Part shown: piece by piece, positions 1 to 5,546 of the stretch
Layout of the letters: each line of letters begins with the position of its first letter
Position numbering within the stretch: position 1 is the stretch's first letter
Notes under the pieces: generated by a model
Told to the model about the DNA's origin: nothing
Database searches by the model: none
What the model saw: the letters and a program-made list of their open reading frames with translations, nothing else
Position numbers and translations under genes: made by a program
Source: Gemmatimonadota bacterium
Lineage (GTDB): Bacteria; Gemmatimonadota; Gemmatimonadetes; Gemmatimonadales; GWC2-71-9
Reading direction: 5' to 3'
Assembly (NCBI GenBank): GCA_004357415.1
Contig: SMVY01000011.1
Span: forward strand, 1 to 7,888
DNA: 7,888 bases

Positions 1-1167
1 CTTCCCCTGCTCCGCCGACTGATAGGCCGTCATCAGCAACTTCACTACGTCCAGTCCGTCGTCCCACGTGAGTGACGGTTTCTCGCCCCTGAGAAACGCG
101 CGCACGAAGTGGCGATTCTCTGCCTCGTAGCCGTAGGCCACCGCCTCGTCGGCCACGACCGGCATCAACCCCACCTCGGCGTTCTGCTTCTCCACCAGAT
201 CCTCGCCGGCCTTGCCCTGCACCTGACGGCTGAAGAACAACTTGAGGCCGGTATCCAGGGTGTTCCAGCTCATGGAGTATTCCGGGCCCAGCAATTCGGC
301 CGATAGTCTGAGGCCGGCGCCGACGAAGCTCCAGGAGGTGGTGGCTTCGCCGATGACCAGTTGGCCGTCGTCGGTGCGAAATTCGATCAAGACGCTGGCG
401 AAGTCTTCCGAGGGGTGACGGCGATAATCGACCTGTTTCCCCATCTCCCGTGCCAGCCGTTTGGCGTAGGCCGGCTGCGACCACTTCAGGCTGGCGATGT
501 GGCCGGTGACCTTGACCGGCTTGACCGTGGCCAGGGGCCGGCCCGGTTCCGTGAGCAAGTGCCTCACCACCAGCACCGAGTGGCACATCATGTCGTTGAG
601 AACACCGCCACCCTGCAGCTTGCCCTGCCAGAACCACGGCATGTGCGGCCCGCTGTGCTCCTCGGCGGCGCGCGCCAGGTAGGGACGTCCGGTGAGCGCC
701 GCGCCGCGGGCCCACAGCAGCTGCCGTCCCCGCTCCACCTGCGGCGCAAACAGCTGGTTCTCGAGATAACCGTTGTTTAGGCGGGCCTGTTTGACCATCC
801 GGAGCACTTCGGTTGCTTCGCCAACATTTCGCGCCAGCGGTTTCTCGCAAGCGATTCCCTTGAGTCGTCCGTGTCCCGAGGTGACCGCGTCCACCACTTC
901 GGCCACGTTCTCGATCCGCGCGTGGTTGGGGCCGCACAGCCAGATGGCGTCGATGGCCGGGTCGGCCACCATGGCGCGGATCGAGCGGTAGGCCCGGGCT
1001 TCACCCACCTCGAGCACCGTCGCCATTGCCGCCGCGTCCTTGGCCCGCCGCTGGTTGGGGCTCCACACACCGCGCACGTCGGCGTTCCGCACGCCAACCA
1101 TGGACTGCATGTGGAACCGGGCGTTGAAGCCGCTGCCGATGAAGCCTATGCCCAGTCGATCGCTCAC
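1..1167 (-). CDS. Gfo/Idh/MocA family NAD(P)-dependent oxidoreductase (3' end beyond window)
   Basis: The frame is open from a GTG at 1167 to the left edge, 389 codons without a stop, so the C-terminus lies outside. My translation begins MSDRLGIGFIGSGF, a Rossmann strand with the G-x-G-x-x turn (residues 7-14). It contains the family EKP motif (residues 108-110, CEKPLARN), whose lysine is normally near nicotinamide and substrate. A GGGVLNDMMCH segment at 187-196 fits the family's usual D...H substrate-site region. The family oxidises or reduces sugar and cyclitol hydroxyls with NAD(P). There is no signal peptide, so a cytoplasmic location is likely, unlike the other enzymes here. The GTG start is chosen because it overlaps the preceding stop by four bases (GTGA), has AGGA six bases upstream (1174-1177), and any later ATG would remove the Rossmann turn. 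The specific substrate is unknown; a glycoside 3-dehydrogenase or keto-sugar reductase role is inferred from neighbours only. Confidence 0.93.
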   Translation of the reverse strand, partial: MSDRLGIGFIGSGFNARFHMQSMVGVRNADVRGVWSPNQRRAKDAAAMATVLEVGEARAYRSIRAMVADPAIDAIWLCGPNHARIENVAEVVDAVTSGHGRLKGIACEKPLARNVGEATEVLRMVKQARLNNGYLENQLFAPQVERGRQLLWARGAALTGRPYLARAAEEHSGPHMPWFWQGKLQGGGVLNDMMCHSVLVVRHLLTEPGRPLATVKPVKVTGHIASLKWSQPAYAKRLAREMGKQVDYRRHPSEDFASVLIEFRTDDGQLVIGEATTSWSFVGAGLRLSAELLGPEYSMSWNTLDTGLKLFFSRQVQGKAGEDLVEKQNAEVGLMPVVADEAVAYGYEAENRHFVRAFLRGEKPSLTWDDGLDVVKLLMTAYQSAEQGK

Positions 1168-1769
1168 TGCTCGTCCTGGTAACTGACGCCCAGGTGTCGC
1201 AGCACGTCCGGCGGACAGCCGGGCCACTCGCGGCGAGCCACGTTGCCCAGGTACTGGACGTCTTGCACGCCGATCTTGCTGGAGAAGAACCCTGACGCTG
1301 TGAAATCACGAAAACTGTTGAAGAACGCCACCCCTTGGACCATGTGTTCGGGCGCACGATCAGGCCAGGCGATGTCGTCTAGCAATTCCTTCCGTTGATC
1401 GTCGCTGCACCTGACGAACCGGCGGCGGTATCGGTCGTTGCACACCATGTCGAGCCACATCAGACTACCACGCATTGGGGCCTGGCCCGAGGGCCTATCC
1501 ACCATGGTAAAATCCATGAACTCGGGGACGCCGGCGTCGGTGGCGCTGCCCGACCGTTCGTCGGCCGGGATGATCAAGTCCACCAGCATCCGTACCGTCT
1601 CCCATTCCTCCGCGGTGAAGAACTGCGGCTCATACGCTTGATGGCCGTTGAGAGCCCGTTCGACCGCCCGGGCCGCACGACCGGCCTCGGCCGGAGTCAC
1701 CAGGAACACCGTAGCCCACGCGGCTAACGACATCGCCTGTACCGCGTCTCGCCGGGTCATGTCGGTCAT
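1164..1769 (-). CDS. Gluconate 2-dehydrogenase subunit 3 family protein (Tat-exported small subunit of a GMC dehydrogenase)
   Basis: This 201-residue protein has a twin-arginine signal: TRRDAV at residues 5-10, a hydrophobic stretch at about 11-24, and an A-E-A cleavage-like site at 27-29. The mature part carries the family's signature, FTAEEWETVRMLVDLIIPAD at residues 51-70, followed by an acidic/glycine stretch and VPEFMD at 81-86. The C-terminal region is aromatic-rich (FFNSFRDFT, 149-157) and ends in a conserved-looking REWPG segment (180-184). Members of this family pair with flavin GMC dehydrogenases, aiding folding and carrying the signal-less large subunit through the Tat pore. The ATG overlaps the GMC stop by four bases (ATGA) and its own stop overlaps the next GTG, so translation is probably coupled in both directions. 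A second in-frame ATG at 1760 is possible and would still leave the RR motif. It is unlikely to be catalytic alone. Confidence 0.92.
   Translation of the reverse strand: MTDMTRRDAVQAMSLAAWATVFLVTPAEAGRAARAVERALNGHQAYEPQFFTAEEWETVRMLVDLIIPADERSGSATDAGVPEFMDFTMVDRPSGQAPMRGSLMWLDMVCNDRYRRRFVRCSDDQRKELLDDIAWPDRAPEHMVQGVAFFNSFRDFTASGFFSSKIGVQDVQYLGNVARREWPGCPPDVLRHLGVSYQDEQ
1174..1177 (-). promoter_or_regulatory. Ribosome binding site of the Gfo/Idh/MocA gene
   Basis: AGGA on the minus strand lies six bases upstream of GTG 1167, inside the last codons of the subunit 3 gene. Together with the GTGA stop/start overlap it supports the GTG start. Confidence 0.6.
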
Positions 1770-3460
1770 AGCTCACCCCGCCGGCGCTGGGAACTGATGT
1801 ACTCGGAGGTCCGCATCGCCAGGGCCATGATGGTCCAGGTGGGGTTCTTGTCCGCCTGCGACACGAACGGCCCGCCGTCGGCCAGGAACAGGTTCTTCAC
1901 GTCGTGGGCCTGGCAGTGGGAGTTGAGAACGGAGGTGGCGGGATCACGCCCCATGCGAACCACTCCCAATTCGTGGATGATGCGCCCCCCCGTGGCGATG
2001 CCGTAGCCCTGCTCCTTCGTCGGCATGGGCGACCACACCTCACCTCCCATGGCGTCGATGATCTCCCGGAACGTCTCCTGCATGTGTTTGACTTGCAGAT
2101 ACTCGTAGTCGCTCCACTGCCAGTGGAACCGCAGCACCGGGATGCCCCACTGGTCCGTCACCTCCGGGTCCAGTTCACAGTACGAGTGTTCGTTGGGCAC
2201 CATTTCCCCCCGGCCCGAGAACCCGATGGTGGTGCCGTAGTAGTCACGGTACGCTTGTTTCAATTCCGTCCCGTACCCACCGCCACCAGGGTAATGCTGG
2301 ATACCGCCCATGAAGCCGTAACCGGGGACGCCACGACCACCCCAGATTTCCACGTGATAGCCCCGTGGAAAATCGAGCTTGGAGTTGTCCAGCCACCACG
2401 GCATGTAGAGGTGCCCACCGCCGACGCCGTCTTCGTTGTGCGGGATGTTGCCCACCAGCTTGGGAATGAATCCGGCGACGTCTGACCCGGTCGTGTCCGT
2501 CAGGTACTTACCGACGACGCCACTCGAATTGGCCAAGCCATGCGGGAACGAAGTGGATTCCGAGTTCAACAGGATACGCGCTGAGCTGCAGGCACTTGCC
2601 GCGAGAACCACGACCGACGCCTCCACGTGCTGGTCCGTGCCGTCGGTCCTGTCGATGTAGGATACGCCGGTCGCCAGGCCGTCAGCGTTGACCGTCACCT
2701 CACGTGCCATCGCGTCGGTGATCAACGTGAGCCTTCCGGTCTCGAGCGCCGGCATGATGAGAACGTTGGTGGACGAGAAGTTGGCGTTGACAGAGCACCC
2801 CCGGTTGCACTGCCCGCAATAGTGGCACGCCGGGCGCCCGTTCAGCTGCCGCGTGAGAATCGACAACCGTGACGGGATGCAAGTGATGTCCAGCTGGTCG
2901 CACGCCTGCTTGACGAGGAGTTCGTAACACCTGGGCTTGGGCGGTGGCAGGAACACTCCGTCGGGCTCATTGGGCAGCCCTTCGTGACTGCCGAAGATGC
3001 CGACCAGGCGATCTACCTCGTCGTAGTAAGGCTCGAGGTCCTCATAGCTGATAGGCCAGTCGTCACCCAGGCCATCGCGGCTCTTGCGCCGGAAGTCGTA
3101 GGGCCCGAACCGTAGCGAGATCCGACCCCAGTGATTGGTCCTGCCACCCACCATCCGCGCCCGCCACCAGTCGAACCGGGTGCCCTCGGCGCGGGTGTAC
3201 GGCTCGCCCTCGATGTCCCACCCGCCGATGCAGGCGTCGAATTCGCCGAATGGCCGCTCGCGGGTGGAGGAACCACGACGGGGCGTTTCATAAGGCCAGG
3301 TGAACATGGCGGAGTCGGTGGCGTTGTTCCACGGACCACCGGCTTCCAGCATGACCACGTCGGCGCCGGCCTTGGTGAGCATGTAGGCGGCCATGCCACC
3401 GCCCGCACCGGAGCCGACAATGCAAACGTCGTATTTCTTGCGTCGGGGATGTGGGAGCAT
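1766..3460 (-). CDS. GMC-family FAD-dependent sugar/alcohol dehydrogenase with cysteine cluster
   Basis: This 564-residue flavoprotein starts YDVCIVGSGAGGGMAAYML, the FAD-binding Rossmann turn (GSGAGGG, residues 16-22), followed by LEAGG (38-42) and the FAD-contacting GGRTNHWG (105-112). Near the C-terminus are the canonical catalytic His in HELGVVRMG (H496) and Asn in NPTWTIMA (N539). A cluster C-HY-C-GQ-C-NRG-C sits at residues 212, 215, 218 and 222. The family oxidises a sugar or alcohol hydroxyl to the carbonyl, passing electrons to FAD and then to an acceptor. No signal peptide is present, so export probably relies on the Tat signal of the overlapping downstream subunit. I chose ATG 3460 because the open frame further upstream (to GTG 3535) only translates the intergenic repeats, and the Rossmann fold begins just after 3460. 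No convincing Shine-Dalgarno sequence precedes it. A glycoside 3-dehydrogenase and an aldose 1-dehydrogenase are both possible. Confidence 0.94.
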   Translation of the reverse strand: MLPHPRRKKYDVCIVGSGAGGGMAAYMLTKAGADVVMLEAGGPWNNATDSAMFTWPYETPRRGSSTRERPFGEFDACIGGWDIEGEPYTRAEGTRFDWWRARMVGGRTNHWGRISLRFGPYDFRRKSRDGLGDDWPISYEDLEPYYDEVDRLVGIFGSHEGLPNEPDGVFLPPPKPRCYELLVKQACDQLDITCIPSRLSILTRQLNGRPACHYCGQCNRGCSVNANFSSTNVLIMPALETGRLTLITDAMAREVTVNADGLATGVSYIDRTDGTDQHVEASVVVLAASACSSARILLNSESTSFPHGLANSSGVVGKYLTDTTGSDVAGFIPKLVGNIPHNEDGVGGGHLYMPWWLDNSKLDFPRGYHVEIWGGRGVPGYGFMGGIQHYPGGGGYGTELKQAYRDYYGTTIGFSGRGEMVPNEHSYCELDPEVTDQWGIPVLRFHWQWSDYEYLQVKHMQETFREIIDAMGGEVWSPMPTKEQGYGIATGGRIIHELGVVRMGRDPATSVLNSHCQAHDVKNLFLADGGPFVSQADKNPTWTIMALAMRTSEYISSQRRRGEL

Positions 3461-3543
3461 GGGGCGAAGGTACGGTGGCTGGTGGCTGGTGGCTAGTGGC
3501 GGGTGGCAAGCGACTGTCAACCGTCCACTGACCACCGCCTACT
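3461..3543. repeat. Inverted pair of 7-base tandem repeat arrays (gap between TIM-barrel and GMC genes)
   Basis: On the plus strand 3474-3508 reads as five heptamers: GGTGGCT three times, AGTGGCG, GGTGGCA. On the minus strand 3543-3516 reads as four looser heptamers: AGTAGGC, GGTGGTC, AGTGGAC, GGTTGAC. Both arrays follow RGTGNNN or near it and face each other, so the transcript could form an imperfect hairpin upstream of the GMC start. The array begins at the TIM-barrel stop codon (3539-3541) and ends 13 bases before ATG 3460. No U-run follows, so it is not a standard terminator. Confidence 0.85.
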
Positions 3544-4393
3544 TCCCTACCATCATGCCTTCCAGATACGCATAGCTCCGCCGAAGGCTCTCCAGCGGGT
3601 CATCCGGTCGGTCGTGCTCCACGAAATAGTGACGGATTCCTGCTTGTTCGCTTCGGGAAAAAATCGCCGCAAAGTCAATGGCACCGTCCCCCACGTCCAC
3701 CATAGCTCCGTCCGCCAACCGGTCCTTCACGTGGACTAAGGGATAGCGCCCGGGGTAGCGGGCGAAGTAGTCGTACGGATCACCGCCCCCGTGGATGATC
3801 CAGAACAGGTCCAGTTCGATCTGGACCAGATCCGGGTCGGTTTCCTCCAGCAAAACGTCGAAGGGAACCTGGCCGTCGATCGGCTCGAACTCGAAATGGT
3901 GGTTGTGATAAGCGAACTGCAGGCCGGCCTCACGGACGGCCAGCGCCACCGTATTGAACCGTTCCGCCACTCGGCGATACCCATCCAGCGTCTCCCGCTG
4001 CTCTGACGGGATCCAGGGGACCACCAGGTACCGGTGTCCCAGCACCGACGCGCTCTCCAGCACCGGCTCCAGGTGGTCTACCTCGAGGGGGAAAACGTGG
4101 GCCGCGGGCGCCGTCAACCCAGCCCCATCCAACCAGGAACGGATCTCGACCGGATCGTGATCGAAATACCCGGCGAACTCCACTTCGCTGTAGCCGATAT
4201 CCGCCACGGCGGAGAGCGCAGCCGCCATGTCGTCCCGGACCAAGTCGCGGATGGTGTAGAGCTGCACCCCGATGGGATCGAGCCTCGCAAGCACCGGCGC
4301 CGGTTCGGGCCGGCAGGCCTGAAGGATCGAGGGCGGCAGCGCCAGGGCGGCGCCGGCTCCCACCGTGGTTCTCAGGAACGAACGTCGCCGCAT
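3539..4393 (-). CDS. Tat-exported sugar phosphate isomerase/epimerase-like TIM-barrel protein (xylose isomerase-like fold)
   Basis: This 284-residue protein opens MRRRSFLRTTVGAGAALAL, a strong twin-arginine signal, followed by SILQAC with C27 as a possible lipidation cysteine (the residue before A is Q, so the lipobox is imperfect). The barrel begins IGVQLYTIRD (41-50). Likely divalent-metal ligands by family position are E168 (in YHNHHFEFE), D195 (in ELDLFW), H221 (in LVHVKD) and E259 (in YFVEHD). The family includes inosose dehydratase, epimerases and 3-keto-glycoside lyases or epimerases, all acting through metal-bound enediolates. Export implies a periplasmic, non-phosphorylated substrate, so the phosphate in the family name is probably misleading here. 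I prefer ATG 4393 to the ATG at 4405 because GAGGA (4399-4403) lies five bases upstream of 4393. The GMC gene follows after a 78-base repeat-filled gap, suggesting one operon. The exact reaction cannot be assigned. Confidence 0.92.
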   Translation of the reverse strand: MRRRSFLRTTVGAGAALALPPSILQACRPEPAPVLARLDPIGVQLYTIRDLVRDDMAAALSAVADIGYSEVEFAGYFDHDPVEIRSWLDGAGLTAPAAHVFPLEVDHLEPVLESASVLGHRYLVVPWIPSEQRETLDGYRRVAERFNTVALAVREAGLQFAYHNHHFEFEPIDGQVPFDVLLEETDPDLVQIELDLFWIIHGGGDPYDYFARYPGRYPLVHVKDRLADGAMVDVGDGAIDFAAIFSRSEQAGIRHYFVEHDRPDDPLESLRRSYAYLEGMMVGK

Positions 4394-4398
4394 GGCGG

Positions 4399-4403
4399 TC
4401 CTC
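4399..4403 (-). promoter_or_regulatory. Ribosome binding site of the TIM-barrel gene
   Basis: GAGGA on the minus strand lies five bases upstream of ATG 4393. It overlaps the other in-frame ATG (4405), which therefore has no usable site of its own. This decides the start at 4393. Confidence 0.7.
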
Positions 4404-4407
4404 ATGA

Positions 4408-4502
4408 AGTATGAATGCTGAGCGTTGAAGTGTGAAGTGATCTACATGCACATACCACTTCCTACCTCAAACTTCAACACTCATCACTCTGACTCCCTTA
4501 CT
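4408..4502. repeat. Inverted pair of 7-base tandem repeat arrays with potential hairpin (gap between SMP-30-like and TIM-barrel genes)
   Basis: On the plus strand 4408-4442 reads AGTATGA, ATGCTGA, GCGTTGA, AGTGTGA, AGTGATC. On the minus strand 4502-4454 reads AGTAAGG, GAGTCAG, AGTGATG, AGTGTTG, AAGTTTG, AGGTAGG, AAGTGGT. The arms 4413-4438 and 4464-4489 are reverse complements at 21 of 26 positions by hand alignment, with a 25-base loop. These heptamers are more worn than in the other two gaps. The hairpin ends a few bases before the GAGGA ribosome site of the TIM-barrel gene, so an effect on its translation or on transcript stability is conceivable. Confidence 0.8.
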
Positions 4503-4511
4503 CCCGCGCAC

Positions 4512-5435
4512 CTATAGAGGCACGATCCTCACCTCATCCAACTCGAACAACGGAATCAACATGACGTTGCGCGTGGCGTCGTAGCCGATGTCGGCCGGCG
4601 ATTGTACCTCGGTTACCACGGCCGAGAATTCTCCGCCAACAACGCCAGCGTGTACCCCTTGGCTGCCCCAGCTGGAGACGAACAATCGATCGCCTACCAA
4701 GACGATACCGTCCAGTTGGCCCTCGGCCACGGTCATCAAATCCACCCGCTCGCCATCCACCAGCCGGAATATTTCGCCGGACCCGAACGTCACCACCCAC
4801 ACTTCGCCGTCGACCTCGACCACGCCGTTGGGACCACCCAGGCCAGGATCGGCGATCAATGTGTGAACGTCACCGTCGGCGGCAATGTGGTAGACCGCGT
4901 CGGTCCCCGAGGGTTCGAAGCCGCCATCGGCACTCAACTGGAAGCCCGTATCCGTCAGGTAGACACCGGCGTCCGCGGCCGGCGCCAGGTCATTGAGAAA
5001 GGTAGCGCCCTCCACTTCGATCTCCCCCAGCGGCTCCCCGGTAACCCGGTCGAACATGCGCACCACGTCGATGTCGGTCACATACAGCACATCACCCACG
5101 ATGGCCATCCCCTTGGGCGCGCTCAGCGTAACGCCCTCGGCCTCACCATCGATCCACTTGAGGTCCACGACCTCGCCCGACGGCGAAATCCGTGAGATGA
5201 AACCGTTGCCGTCCGGCTGCAGCGGATGACCGTTGATGTTGGACACCAGATACAGGTCGGCGACTTCGTCGTGCAACACCGATTCCGGGGTGGCGAAGCC
5301 CACCTCGGCCACCACGATGGGCTCCGACGGAGTGACTGGGGCGTCGGCCGTCTCAGAATCACCAGCGGAGCCACAGGCGAATGCGGCCATGGGTAACGCA
5401 ATGAGTACCCCCGCCATCTTCATCTTGCCAAGCAT
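4512..5435 (-). CDS. SMP-30/gluconolactonase-like six-bladed beta-propeller, putative lipoprotein
   Basis: This 307-residue protein (from ATG 5435) begins MLGKMKMAGVLIALPMAAFAC, a short signal peptide ending at C21. The -3 residue is alanine, so lipidation is plausible but not certain. An acidic, Thr/Ser/Pro-rich linker follows. The rest is a run of propeller strands (LYLVSNING, VLYVTDIDVVRMFD, EVWVVTFGSGEIFRL, RLFVSSWGSQGV). Residues matching the metal ligands of the SMP-30/gluconolactonase group are E51 (in TPESVLHD), N148 (in FLNDLAP), N203 (in GGPNGVV) and D242 (in LDGIVL), which supports a lactonase-type active site rather than a purely structural propeller. A gluconolactonase-like enzyme opens sugar lactones, such as those an aldose-oxidising GMC enzyme would make. 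GGGGGA (5444-5449) is eight bases from ATG 5435 but only two from ATG 5441, so the shorter start is favoured weakly. A non-enzymatic NHL-type role remains possible. Confidence 0.88.
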   Translation of the reverse strand: MLGKMKMAGVLIALPMAAFACGSAGDSETADAPVTPSEPIVVAEVGFATPESVLHDEVADLYLVSNINGHPLQPDGNGFISRISPSGEVVDLKWIDGEAEGVTLSAPKGMAIVGDVLYVTDIDVVRMFDRVTGEPLGEIEVEGATFLNDLAPAADAGVYLTDTGFQLSADGGFEPSGTDAVYHIAADGDVHTLIADPGLGGPNGVVEVDGEVWVVTFGSGEIFRLVDGERVDLMTVAEGQLDGIVLVGDRLFVSSWGSQGVHAGVVGGEFSAVVTEVQSPADIGYDATRNVMLIPLFELDEVRIVPL

Positions 5436-5460
5436 GTTCATGATCCCCCAATATTCGATC

Positions 5461-5545
5461 GATAGGTGATAGGTGATAGGTGATAGGTGATGGGTGATGG
5501 TGATCGCTGCAGTTCCTGCGTACTGCGCACTGCGACCTGCGCACT
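5461..5545. repeat. Two facing 7-base tandem repeat arrays (gap between kinase and SMP-30-like genes)
   Basis: On the plus strand 5461-5504 is GATAGGT four times, GATGGGT, then GATGGT and GAT. Phased differently this is GGTGATA three times and GGTGATG twice (5465-5499). On the minus strand 5545-5518 reads AGTGCGC, AGGTCGC, AGTGCGC, AGTACGC, followed by AGGAACT. The first array is the least degraded heptamer array in the window. The two arrays share the RGTG core but have different variable bases, so they would pair only through the core. The repeats start two bases after the kinase stop and end about 20 bases before the next start codons. Confidence 0.88.
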
Positions 5546-5546
5546 C

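Noticed and set aside
777..1357. Two minus-strand open frames (777-1097 and 1001-1357) that could suggest a broken or frameshifted gene next to subunit 3.
   Set aside because: They are out-of-frame shadows. The true frame is continuous from GTG 1167 to the left edge and encodes a full Gfo/Idh/MocA sequence with Rossmann and EKP motifs, so there is no frameshift.
1904..2485. Long plus-strand open frames opposite the GMC gene, and similar ones at 4602-5195 and 7129-7692.
   Set aside because: They are antisense shadows expected in GC-rich coding DNA, without motifs or ribosome sites.
3461..3535. N-terminal extension of the GMC protein to GTG 3535.
   Set aside because: The extra 25 residues only translate the heptamer repeats, and the FAD-binding strand starts soon after ATG 3460.
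4408..4502. Intrinsic terminator after the SMP-30-like gene.
   Set aside because: The stem is long and mismatched, is not GC-rich, and no T-run follows on the minus strand.
5461..5504. CRISPR-like array.
   Set aside because: The repeat unit is 7 bases with no spacers, so it is a simple tandem repeat.
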